The notes below the pieces were generated by a model. It saw nothing but the letters and a program-made list of their open reading frames with translations. It searched no databases and was not told where the DNA came from. Of a stretch of 64,000 nucleotides of DNA, positions 8,104-15,875 are shown in pieces. A program made the position numbers and the translations under genes. Origin of the DNA: VXYL01 sp965208525 (GTDB lineage: Bacteria; Pseudomonadota; Gammaproteobacteria; Pseudomonadales; Azotimanducaceae); contig OZ242340.1 of assembly GCA_965208525.1 (NCBI GenBank), positions 3,410,001 to 3,474,000 on the forward strand. The letters run 5' to 3'. How positions within the stretch are numbered: the stretch's first letter is position 1; every line of letters begins with the position of its first letter.

Positions 8104-8877
8104 CTAGCGATCCAGAAACGACCTGAGCGCTGCGTTGAACTCGTCAGGCATCTCGAAGTACGTCGAGTGGCCGGCACCCTCGATGTGCGTCATCGGGGCG
8201 TCGATGTCCGCGGCGACGGATCGCAGCACGTCCGGCGGAAAGAGCGGGTCCAAGTCGCTCGAGAGCACGTGGAACGGTACGCCGGTGGCCTTCGCCTGCT
8301 CTGGCGAAACGTACACGGAGTCGTCGCGGATGTTGGGGCGAGCCTGGGTGTTGTAGGCCGAAATCTGTCGATAGAGCAAGGCGCCAACCGGATTGCGGGC
8401 ACCGAACTCCTCGCTGTAGGCGCGGTTGACGAGGCCGCCGGCCGCGGCGAGCCGCTCGGCCATCTGCGCCATGTTCGCCACCGTCGTGTCGTTGCGAATG
8501 GCACCCGGCGTATTGGCAAGGAACACCGCCTCAACCCGGTCGCGTCGGTTGACCGCCGCCCGCACGCCGGTCCAGCCGCCCATCGACTGGCAGACGATCG
8601 TCGCGCGATCCATGCCCACCGCATCCATCACCGTCGCGAGATCATCCTCGAAATGCGCCGCGCTCTGCTGCTCGGCGGGGCAGATGGAGCGGGCGAAGCC
8701 GCGATGGTCGAACACGGCGATTCGGTGACTGTCCGCAAAGACCGGCACCTGCTGGAACCAACTCGTGGCGTTGCCGCCGGCGCCATGCGCGAAAACGAGG
8801 CACGGCGCTGCAGCCTCCTCCAGCCCGTGCGCCTCGTAGTAGATATCGATGCCGTCGCCGCTCTTCGCCCAAGGCAT
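8104..8877 (-). CDS. Alpha/beta hydrolase
   Basis: A 257-residue alpha/beta-fold hydrolase without signal peptide. It has the oxyanion loop FAHGAGGNATSW, the nucleophile elbow CQSMGG (a variant of G-x-S-x-G with Cys in place of the first Gly), the acid in SSDLDPLFPP, and the final catalytic GAGHSTYFEMP. The lid region and length fit carboxylesterase, haloperoxidase-like or meta-cleavage hydrolases; the substrate is unknown. The ATG at 8877 follows GGAGGAGGGGCGAAC, a strong ribosome binding site; an upstream in-frame extension is rejected. It is divergent from the aldo-keto reductase gene. Confidence 0.88.
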   Translation of the reverse strand: MPWAKSGDGIDIYYEAHGLEEAAAPCLVFAHGAGGNATSWFQQVPVFADSHRIAVFDHRGFARSICPAEQQSAAHFEDDLATVMDAVGMDRATIVCQSMGGWTGVRAAVNRRDRVEAVFLANTPGAIRNDTTVANMAQMAERLAAAGGLVNRAYSEEFGARNPVGALLYRQISAYNTQARPNIRDDSVYVSPEQAKATGVPFHVLSSDLDPLFPPDVLRSVAADIDAPMTHIEGAGHSTYFEMPDEFNAALRSFLDR

Positions 8878-9011
8878 GTTCGCCCCTCCTCCGCTCCATC
8901 CCGCCAGCCGTACCCACACCGTTGTAATTCGAGCGTGGCCGTTGCAGCATAGCCGAAGCTCGTTCGGTCGCCCCCAAAGGACCTTTCCGCCGCTCGCTAG
9001 GAGACAAGCCC

Positions 9012-10043
9012 ATGCCCCGCACCAACCGCCGTTCCTTTCTCGAAGTGCTCTCCATGGCAGCCATCGGTGGCGGCACGCTGCTCAAGACCGGCGATGTCCG
9101 CGCCGCCGTGCAGGACGCCCAAGAGGCCGGCGACGAACCCTGGCCGGCGATGACCTACCGCACGCTCGGTCGCACCGGCCACAACTCCAGCCGGCTCGTC
9201 TATGGCTGCGGCGCCGCCCTCTCCCGCCGCCCCAACGACAAGCTGCTCGAAACGGCGCTCGCGGCCGGCGTCAACACCTTCGACGTGGGCACCAGCCGCT
9301 ACTACAACGATGCGGAACGGAACCTCGGGCCCTTCGCCAAGCGCCACCAAGGCGACATCTTTCTCATCTCCAAGAGCGGCGTGTACGTGGATGCGGGGCC
9401 GCACGACGAAGTGACCACGGCGCTCGCCAAGGAAGCGGCCAGCAACTGGAGCAAGCTGCTCGACGAGAGCTTGGGCCAGCTTGGTCTCGAACAGGTGGAC
9501 GCCTACTACCAGATGGGCGCCAACAACCCCGGCTTCATTCGCGCGGAGGAGATGAAAGCCGCCTTCGACGCCGCCAAGGCCGCCGGCAAGGTGCGCTTCT
9601 TCGGGGTTTCCACCCACGAGAACGCGGACGCGGTGCTGCGGGCGATGATCGACACAGGCTGGTATGACCTCGCCATGATCGCCATCACCCCGGCCGGCTG
9701 GTACGACTGGAACAGCCGCGACATCCTGGCCGAGACGCCTTCGATGGTCGACCTGAAGCCGCTATTGGACCAGGCGCACGAGGCTGGCATTGGCCTCGTC
9801 GGCATGAAGGCGGGACGACTCTTGGCGGGACGCACGTTCCTCGGCAGCGCCGAGCCGCAAGCGTTCGACCAGCACTACGACGAGAAGCTGCTCAAGGCGA
9901 ACCTGTCGCACTTCCAGCGCAGCTACGCCTACGTGCTCGAACACGGCATGGATGTGGTAAACGCGGACATCCAGAACTACGCGATCCTGCGGGAGAACTT
10001 CGTGGCGGCAGCGACTTCACACGACGTGGTGGGAGTCGCCTAG
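9012..10043 (+). CDS. Aldo/keto reductase with Tat signal peptide
   Basis: A 343-residue aldo-keto reductase. The first 30 residues include NRRSFLEVL followed by a short hydrophobic stretch, a twin-arginine export signal, so the enzyme is probably exported folded with its nicotinamide cofactor or membrane-anchored. The barrel begins at MTYRTLGRTGHNSSRL; NTFDVGTSRYYNDAE holds the Asp and Tyr expected of the active site, and FFGVSTHEN is the typical strand. The ATG follows AGGAGACAAGCCC. Periplasmic aldo-keto reductases of this type occur as predicted Tat substrates in proteobacteria; substrate unknown. Confidence 0.88.
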   Translation: MPRTNRRSFLEVLSMAAIGGGTLLKTGDVRAAVQDAQEAGDEPWPAMTYRTLGRTGHNSSRLVYGCGAALSRRPNDKLLETALAAGVNTFDVGTSRYYNDAERNLGPFAKRHQGDIFLISKSGVYVDAGPHDEVTTALAKEAASNWSKLLDESLGQLGLEQVDAYYQMGANNPGFIRAEEMKAAFDAAKAAGKVRFFGVSTHENADAVLRAMIDTGWYDLAMIAITPAGWYDWNSRDILAETPSMVDLKPLLDQAHEAGIGLVGMKAGRLLAGRTFLGSAEPQAFDQHYDEKLLKANLSHFQRSYAYVLEHGMDVVNADIQNYAILRENFVAAATSHDVVGVA

Positions 10044-10049
10044 GGCCAC

Positions 10050-10175
10050 CCGAACAAGGGCGACGCATGCGTCGCCCCTACGGCCCGAGTCCGATGAGGC
10101 GGCACGCGTTACTCGGCTAGCGAGCGGAGGCGACGACGCCTCCGTAGGGGCAACGCATGCGTTGCCCTTGTTCGG
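10050..10175. repeat. REPIN-like inverted pair of palindromic repeats
   Basis: Left arm 10050-10083 and right arm 10142-10175 are 34-base inverted repeats of each other with only two mismatches. Each arm is itself palindromic around GACGCATGCGTC or AACGCATGCGTT and ends in a conserved CCGTAGGGG / CCTTGTTCGG. The 58-base core between the arms has no gene. The whole could fold into one long hairpin or two short ones. It lies between the convergent aldo-keto reductase and ferredoxin genes. Confidence 0.8.
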
Positions 10176-10289
10176 CAGCGAGGTCCATGCCGGCCTCCGG
10201 TAAGGCTTATCGCGCCATTGAGCACGCCTTTCACCCACAGGAAAGACGCCTTTCCGGAGGAGGGTAAGGCACCTGCTCTCTGTCAGCCA

Positions 10290-10604
10290 TCACCCATCCA
10301 CCACATGCACAACGATCCCGTCGAGCTCGGCCGTCAACCTCACCTGGCAAGTCAATCGACTCGCCGAACGCCTTTCCGGCACGAACTCCAAGATATCCGC
10401 CTCATCCCCCACCGGCGCCCCAAGCTCGGAAAACCAGGGCTCCGCCACCACCGCGTGACAGGTGGAGCAGGTGCAGCCGCCACCGCATTGGGCGGCTATG
10501 CCTGCCACACCGTTGTCCACCGCACAGTCCATGACGGAATGTCCGCACGGCGCTTGGTGGGTTTCCCGCGAACCGTCCGGCTGAACGAATACGACTTTCG
10601 GCAA
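10290..10604 (-). CDS. 2Fe-2S ferredoxin (adrenodoxin type)
   Basis: A 104-residue ferredoxin with cysteine cluster CGGGCTCSTCH and a fourth cysteine in RLTCQVRL, the C-x5-C-x2-C...C spacing of vertebrate-type ferredoxins that pass electrons to cytochromes P450 or other oxygenases. The start is a TTG at 10604: GGAGG sits 6 bases before it and the protein begins LPKVVFVQPDG, exactly where the fold starts; an upstream TTG at 10655 adds 17 unrelated residues. It is divergent from coaE. Confidence 0.88.
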   Translation of the reverse strand: MPKVVFVQPDGSRETHQAPCGHSVMDCAVDNGVAGIAAQCGGGCTCSTCHAVVAEPWFSELGAPVGDEADILEFVPERRSASRLTCQVRLTAELDGIVVHVVDG

Positions 10605-10696
10605 GCAGGCCCTCCGGACGCGTGAAGGCGCAAAGAGTAGAGACGCGCCGCGCAAACCGATAGTATGCGCGGTTTCGTGACGGGAAAGGGGGGCTC

Positions 10697-11311
10697 TTGC
10701 GGGTCATCGGACTTACCGGCGGCATTGCTTCCGGCAAATCGACCGCGGCGCGCCACCTAGAAACGCGCGGTGCGCTGATGATCGATGCCGACAAGCTCGG
10801 CCACCGCGCCTACGAGCCGGACACGGATGCGTTTGCCAAGGTCGTGCAGGCATTTGGCGACGACATCGTCGGCGACGACGGCCAAATCAACCGTCGTGCC
10901 TTGGGCGGCAAGGTGTTCGGCAACCCGGATGAACTCGATCGCCTCACTGGCATCGTCTGGCCCGAGATTCGCAAGATGGCGCTGGCCGAGATCGACGCCG
11001 CCCGCGCGGAAGGCAAGGCCAAGGCAATCGTCCTCGAAGCTGCGGTGCTCCTCGAAGCCGGCTGGCAGGACATCGTTGATGAAGTGTGGGTCGTCTATGC
11101 GGAACGCGAACAGGCCATCGCCCGCGCCATGGCCCGCGACGGCTTGGACGAGGCGGCAGTTTCCGCCCGCATCGACGCGCAGATGACCAACGAGCAGCGC
11201 ATCGAGCAAAGCGACGTCGCGTTCGAGAACGCCACCACCGCCGAGGCGCTATGCGAACGGCTAGACGAGCGGTGGGCGACTTTGACGTCCGAATCGGTGG
11301 GCGCAGCGTAG
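10697..11311 (+). CDS. coaE: Dephospho-CoA kinase
   Basis: A 204-residue dephospho-CoA kinase, last step of coenzyme A synthesis in the cytoplasm. The P-loop is GLTGGIASGKSTAA, followed by the CoA-binding DADKLGHRAYEPD and the lid region ending in ARMA-type arginines (ARAMARDGLDEAAVSARIDAQM). The start codon is a TTG with GGGAAAGGGGGG just before it. Length is typical. It is followed after 40 bases by the PHP gene on the same strand. Confidence 0.93.
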   Translation: MRVIGLTGGIASGKSTAARHLETRGALMIDADKLGHRAYEPDTDAFAKVVQAFGDDIVGDDGQINRRALGGKVFGNPDELDRLTGIVWPEIRKMALAEIDAARAEGKAKAIVLEAAVLLEAGWQDIVDEVWVVYAEREQAIARAMARDGLDEAAVSARIDAQMTNEQRIEQSDVAFENATTAEALCERLDERWATLTSESVGAA

Positions 11312-11351
11312 CGACGCCCGAGGCAACAAACCACAGAAGGCAAAACCGACG

Positions 11352-11981
11352 GTGATCCTCGACCTCCACACCCACTCCATCAAGTCCGACGACGGCCGCG
11401 CCAAGGTGCAGAACTACTGCCAGTGGATTCGCGCCAAGTCTGTTCCCATCGACGGCTTCGTGCTCACCGAGCACCGCCAGTTCGACTTCGAGTCCGACTA
11501 CTCCGAACTCGCATCCAAGTTCGGCATCACCATCCTCAAGGGCGCGGAAGTGGAAACCGAGTACGGCCATGTACTGGTATTCGGTGTCAACGAAGGGCTT
11601 TACGACGAGTTCGACTTCACCACCATCGGTCTTTCCCTCGAAAACGTGATCGAGAAGTGCGAGAAACATGGCGCCTTGGCCGCCCCCTGCCATCCGGGCC
11701 GCCCCCGCGTCGGCATGGTGGCGCACCTCGAAGAGCACGGCATTCCGGACGGCGTGCGCATCGTTGAGACCATGAACGGCGGCAGTCGCGGCGACGAAGA
11801 CGCGGTGGCGGCAAAGATGGCGGAAGACCTCGGCTACCTCGGCATCGGCGGCAGCGACTCGCACATCGTCAGTCACATCGGCCGCTGCGCCACGCGTTTC
11901 CCGGCCGTGCTCGCCACCGAGGGCGAGTTGGTGGAAGCGCTCAAGGCCGAGGAGTTCGAGGCGATTTCCAACAAGCAATGA
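11352..11981 (+). CDS. PHP-domain metal-dependent phosphoesterase-like protein
   Basis: A 209-residue PHP protein with all metal motifs: DLHTHSIKSDDGR, LTEHRQFDF, GAEVETEYGHVLVFG, APCHPGRPR and IGGSDSH. The family hydrolyses phosphoesters such as nucleoside 3',5'-bisphosphate or oligonucleotide ends; substrate is not inferable. It starts with GTG at 11352, close behind coaE and ahead of the hydratase pair. Probably cytoplasmic. Confidence 0.85.
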   Translation: MILDLHTHSIKSDDGRAKVQNYCQWIRAKSVPIDGFVLTEHRQFDFESDYSELASKFGITILKGAEVETEYGHVLVFGVNEGLYDEFDFTTIGLSLENVIEKCEKHGALAAPCHPGRPRVGMVAHLEEHGIPDGVRIVETMNGGSRGDEDAVAAKMAEDLGYLGIGGSDSHIVSHIGRCATRFPAVLATEGELVEALKAEEFEAISNKQ

Positions 11982-12051
11982 ATTGCGGTGTCCACGACAT
12001 GCGCAACCAGAACACCCAACCAGCAAAGCGACCACGAAGGCAGAAGAGGCG

Positions 12052-12516
12052 ATGGCAGAAGCAGAAAAGGTGGATGACGACATCCAGGACCTCAGGGACC
12101 GATTCCTGAACAGCGAGTTCGACGAGGTGACCTTCGAAATCGACGGCGAGCGGGTGGCGCAATACGCCCTCGCCTGCGGCGAAACCTCGCCCAAGTTCAC
12201 CGATCCCGGCCACGACGACTTTCAGGCACCGCCGACGTTCGTCTCGACACTCGTCGGACGGCGCAACATGCCTTCCGACTTTCCGGATCTCGGCGGCATG
12301 GGCATGGACGCCGGCAAGGGGGTCGAGTGGAAAGCACCGGTGCGCGCCGGCGAGACCCTAACCGGCCGCAGCCACCTGCACGACATCTACACCAAGACCG
12401 GTCGCTCCGGGCGCATGGTGTTCCTCGTCACGCGAATGGAGCTCTTCGACTCAAGCGGCACCCACGTCGCCAACGCCGACACCCGCACCGTCATCCGGGA
12501 GAAGATTCGTGCCTGA
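12052..12516 (+). CDS. MaoC-like / FAS1-like dehydratase, N-terminal-type subunit
   Basis: A 154-residue hot-dog fold protein: FEIDGERVAQYALACGETSPKF and QAPPTFVSTLVGR are typical of the N-terminal MaoC-like dehydratase domain, with WKAPVRAGETLTGRS as the central strand. The partner gene that overlaps its end encodes the catalytic-type hot dog, so the two likely form a heteromeric enoyl-CoA hydratase/3-hydroxyacyl-CoA dehydratase. The ATG at 12052 follows AGAAGAGGCG; an ORF extension back to 11983 is rejected. Confidence 0.82.
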   Translation: MAEAEKVDDDIQDLRDRFLNSEFDEVTFEIDGERVAQYALACGETSPKFTDPGHDDFQAPPTFVSTLVGRRNMPSDFPDLGGMGMDAGKGVEWKAPVRAGETLTGRSHLHDIYTKTGRSGRMVFLVTRMELFDSSGTHVANADTRTVIREKIRA

Positions 12517-12928
12517 TACTGTTTCCAACATCGGCGAAGTGGAATTCGGCTCGGAACTGCCGAGCTTCGCCCCCGACACCAGCACCGACAACACCAAGCG
12601 CTTCGGCAAGTACGTCGGCTGGGACTCTCCCCGCTTCACCGACCACGAAGGCGCCCGCAAGGAAGGCCTTCCCGGCGCCATCGTCCCCGGGGTCCTGAGC
12701 CAGGGCTTCCTCGGCGCGATGATCCACCGCTGGGCTCCGGAGGCGGAGATCATCGCCATCGACACGGTGTTCCGCGCCCCGGTGCTGGCCGATACCCCCC
12801 ACACCATTACCGGCACGGTAACCGACATCGACGAAGACGAGGGTACCGTCGAAATCGACATCACCATCACCAACGAAGCCGGCGAAAACCGGGTGTTTGG
12901 CACGGCGACCGCGAAACTACCAAAGTAA
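12509..12928 (+). CDS. MaoC family dehydratase (catalytic-type subunit)
   Basis: A 139-residue hot-dog protein. FGKYVGWDSPRFTDHEGAR contains the D-x4-H-like hydratase motif, and PGVLSQGFLGAMIHRW is the following helix. It starts with GTG at 12509, overlapping the previous gene by 8 bases, so expression is coupled. Together with its neighbour it should hydrate or dehydrate an acyl-CoA or acyl-ACP; the substrate is unknown. Confidence 0.83.
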   Translation: MPDTVSNIGEVEFGSELPSFAPDTSTDNTKRFGKYVGWDSPRFTDHEGARKEGLPGAIVPGVLSQGFLGAMIHRWAPEAEIIAIDTVFRAPVLADTPHTITGTVTDIDEDEGTVEIDITITNEAGENRVFGTATAKLPK

Positions 12929-13363
12929 GTGCATCTACGGTCGACCGGCTGGCGGCTGTGCGGTTTCCGTCGGGCCACCCGCCATCGCGTTTCTGCAATC
13001 GTAGTGGCCCTGGTTTGTGGCCCGTCGTCTACAGCCACATGTTGGGGATTGGGAACCGATGAACGTTACGCGTTGTCTCTTCGACGTTCCGTTTAGCTGA
13101 GTGCACCGCCATCTCCGACCCAGGCTGGACGACGAGTCCGTCGAGATCAGGCAATAGCTTTGCAACCAGTGGTCAACGGAATGAAGCGGCACCGCCCCCG
13201 GCGGGTAGCAATCGCCCAGTCAGTGGGTGGCTGCGAGGCCGGTATCGCCCTGCGCCAGAGCGTGTCAGCATAGTCCACGGCATATGGGACGACTGCTCAT
13301 GTGGCGTGCGGGAAACGCCCCGTCGTCTGCATCTAGGCGGCCAAGTTGCCTCTCATTGGCGAT
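12929..13363. other. Intergenic stretch, nothing recognised
   Basis: About 435 bases between the convergent hydratase and mrr genes. Short ORFs on both strands here have no recognisable motif or ribosome binding site. No tRNA-like fold, repeat copy or clear terminator was seen. Confidence 0.5.
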
Positions 13364-14284
13364 CTACACAGCGTCCTGATCAAAGTAGTCCTCGTCGATC
13401 CGCTTGATTTCGTGTCGGGATCGAACGCGTACGCCGACGTTGTGCAACACCATCAGACGCGCGAGTTCCTCTCCATCGATCAGCGCGATTCGCTTGGGAC
13501 TGCGCTTCACGTACTTGCGTGCGGTCCCAGTGAAACCAGACGTCGTAACAAACACGCCCTTCGTCGTGCCAGCAGCATCGATTGCGCCCGCGAAGTTCCG
13601 TAGGGCATTTTCGCCCACTGTCGCACCGTCCGCATAACGCTTTGCCTGAACGTAAACCTCGTCGAGCCCTAGAGCATCTTCTCGGATCGTCCCGTCTATG
13701 CCGCCATCACCTGACCCACCCGTCACGCGCCCCATTACGGGGTCACCACCACCGTAGCCCATCCGTGTCATTAGGTCCACCACCACGGACTCAAGGAAGC
13801 CGGGCGGAGCCGCGCGCATGCGTTGAAGCACCTCGGCGCGTAGTTCAGCCTGCAACTCCTCAGCTGCACGCTCGAGTGCCTCCTCGGGCGTAACGACAAC
13901 ATCAACGGGGGGTGGCACATTGTCGCTTTGCGAAGATGTACCCCAACTCCGGGTCCATTCGATGTAGCTGGGATACTCACGAAGGCGGCTAATGTCGATG
14001 TTCTCAGGCTGCCCTAACAGCACCCCTGTTCCCGCGTCGGTGATTTGATACACGCCACGGCCGACGCGCCGGATGAGCCCGGCATGCATCGTGTGGGTCA
14101 GCGACCAAGCCACTCGATTCGCGAAAATGGCTTGACCACTGCTGAGCTTCTCTCGAAGCTCCTCCGCAGTCACCCCTTGAGACTCCGAAAGGCGGCTCCT
14201 CAGTTCCGAGACCGCGAGTTCGGCACCGTCAGCTAACGCCTCAAGCGTTGGCAGGAACAACGACTGGAAATCCGGAATTGGCAA
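13364..14284 (-). CDS. mrr: Mrr-type restriction endonuclease
   Basis: A 306-residue Mrr protein. The N-terminal winged-helix part (FQSLFLPTLEALADG, GRGVYQITDAG) is the usual Mrr N domain; the C-terminal PD-(D/E)XK nuclease shows FLESVVVDLMTRMGYGGG, SGDGGIDG and VYVQAKRYADG, i.e. the D...Q-x-K active site. Mrr enzymes cut methylated DNA and respond to stress. The gene lies 529 bases after, and on the same strand as, the stator-like operon at 14814-19807, so it may belong to the same defence island. Confidence 0.92.
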   Translation of the reverse strand: MPIPDFQSLFLPTLEALADGAELAVSELRSRLSESQGVTAEELREKLSSGQAIFANRVAWSLTHTMHAGLIRRVGRGVYQITDAGTGVLLGQPENIDISRLREYPSYIEWTRSWGTSSQSDNVPPPVDVVVTPEEALERAAEELQAELRAEVLQRMRAAPPGFLESVVVDLMTRMGYGGGDPVMGRVTGGSGDGGIDGTIREDALGLDEVYVQAKRYADGATVGENALRNFAGAIDAAGTTKGVFVTTSGFTGTARKYVKRSPKRIALIDGEELARLMVLHNVGVRVRSRHEIKRIDEDYFDQDAV

Positions 14285-14813
14285 ACCCGCGGCCCTTCGG
14301 CACTACGACCGCCAGGACCATATGTGCTCGGCTAGCGCGGATCAAGCGAAATGTGCGCTTTTAGCTGCGTTCTACCAACACGCACAAGACGCAACGTTGT
14401 GGGCAGAGGCTTCCGCCTATGCGTTAGCAGACGCGCCGCTTAGCTTCCATTCCTTTGCCTGGAGCCAAGACTAGCGCATGTTCTAAACATCCGAATCGAC
14501 ATGCGCTCGCCTTCCTCCTCAGAACATCGGAAGTAGCTGACACGAGACGGAGCAAGCCCGTCCCCTACGACCCTCGCACCGGACATGCCTCGTCGGTCGC
14601 CGGCGGGGCCTCGCTCCGCTAGGTGGTAGTCCGGAGGCCGAGTGCCCATGGAACGACTCGGGCTCGGTCCTCGACCCGATGGCCGAAGGGATAGAGCCTT
14701 GGCTCGTCCGAGTGGGCACAACGCCAGCGCATATCCATCGCTCTGTTGCGGTCGCAGGAATGTAGCCGGCCGAAGCAGGTTAGACCCGTCCATGGCGCAT
14801 CATCCCCGTTCTG
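14285..14813. other. Intergenic stretch with palindromic element, no gene
   Basis: About 529 bases between the stator-like operon and mrr. It contains a palindrome of the dispersed family around 14546-14569 (GACGG...CCCGTC followed by CCCTACG) and a longer potential hairpin with arms GTGCCCA near 14639 and TGGGCAC near 14711. A 117-codon minus-strand frame here has repeat-like composition and no ribosome binding site and is not called. The promoter of mrr should lie in the left part. Confidence 0.45.
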
Positions 14814-15872
14814 CTAGTCGTGTGGCCACGGTTCCGAGATGTACTGGTACGTGTTGAACACGGCCTGCACGACGTGATTGTGCGCCTGTTTGTAGCGTTG
14901 CTTGCTGGTCGCGCTGGTGGCGTCCCAGACGGCAACATAGAAGGTGCATCGGCGATCCGCTCGAATCTCGCGGCCGTGCCCAGCGAGTCGCAGTGGAAGG
15001 AAGGCGCGGACGAACTCGCCGTCCGCCAAGGGTCGATCGAGGGCGTCACGATTGAAGGCCAGCTCGGCCTTTTGGTCACGGTACGCGCTCGTCGGCGCCA
15101 CGGTGTCCTTGACGTAGATGTCTTCATCCGTGATGCGGATGTCGAAGATGTAAACAGGCTTCTCGTAGGATTCGCCGTTGCCCCGTCTCGCATCCACGAA
15201 CCAACAGGGGGAATCCTGTCCTAGCTCGCCGGGTCCCGCGCTATCGTGCCGATCAATCAATCCTGCGATCCTGCTGGCCTGTTCAACGTTCCGACGCACC
15301 AAGTCCTCCTTCTCAGCGGTCAAGCGAGCAATCTCACCAGCCTGCTGGGCGTTCTGGCGCACCAAAACGTCCTTGGTTGCCTCAAGCTGCGCCACCTCGT
15401 CTTGGAGCTGGGCGTTCTGATCTTCCAGTTCCCCTTCCGTTGCAGTCTCTCCGTCAGTCGTCGCCTCTGGGTCGATTGCTTCCTGGAACTCTGCCAGTTC
15501 GCGTGTCAGCACGTCGATTGCGCGCTGTTGGCGCTCGATGACCACTTGCGGGGGCTCGTCTTCGGCGGCAACCAACTCGTCCCCCGGATCCGCCGGTCCC
15601 TCGACGCCATCAGAGGTTCCCGCCTCGTCCACTATCAGATCCCCGGGTAACGCCGCCACGATGGGGTTGGCTGCTGCAGTTTGCCTTATGAGTTCGTCGC
15701 GCTGCGCGTCCACAAGAGCGGCCTTTTCGGCGAGGGCATGGTCCTGCAGGACGGCGTATCCGCCGAGCACAAGAAGGAGCAGGAAGACGAGTATCGTGAA
15801 CAGTTCGGCCAACGACAGGCCAAGAATCACACCGCGTCGATACTGCCGGCCACCGTCGACGAAATCGGGCAT
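14814..15872 (-). CDS. ZorB/MotB-like stator subunit with novel C-terminal domain
   Basis: A 352-residue protein with one N-terminal membrane helix (about residues 14-37, GVILGLSLAELFTILVFLL). This is the MotB/ExbD/ZorB plug-helix pattern, but the proton-carrying Asp is replaced by Glu23. Residues about 100-200 are a coiled coil rich in Gln/Glu repeats (QNAQLQDEVAQLEATKDVL). The C-terminal 140 residues, with cysteines in SPCWFVDARR and RRCTFYVAVWD, are not the OmpA-like peptidoglycan-binding domain of MotB or ZorB and I do not recognise them. It starts 3 bases after the ZorA-like gene and is the last gene of the operon. Inferred: periplasmic arm of an ion-driven membrane complex. Confidence 0.65.
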   Translation of the reverse strand: MPDFVDGGRQYRRGVILGLSLAELFTILVFLLLLVLGGYAVLQDHALAEKAALVDAQRDELIRQTAAANPIVAALPGDLIVDEAGTSDGVEGPADPGDELVAAEDEPPQVVIERQQRAIDVLTRELAEFQEAIDPEATTDGETATEGELEDQNAQLQDEVAQLEATKDVLVRQNAQQAGEIARLTAEKEDLVRRNVEQASRIAGLIDRHDSAGPGELGQDSPCWFVDARRGNGESYEKPVYIFDIRITDEDIYVKDTVAPTSAYRDQKAELAFNRDALDRPLADGEFVRAFLPLRLAGHGREIRADRRCTFYVAVWDATSATSKQRYKQAHNHVVQAVFNTYQYISEPWPHD

Positions 15873-15875
15873 CCG

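Noticed and set aside
10050..10175. Possible CRISPR or transposon end
   Set aside because: Only two arms in inverted orientation with no regular spacers and no transposase; better described as a REPIN-like repeat.
14440..14793. 117-codon minus-strand frame between mrr and the stator operon
   Set aside because: Composition is repeat-like, no ribosome binding site, no motif, and it overlaps a palindromic element.
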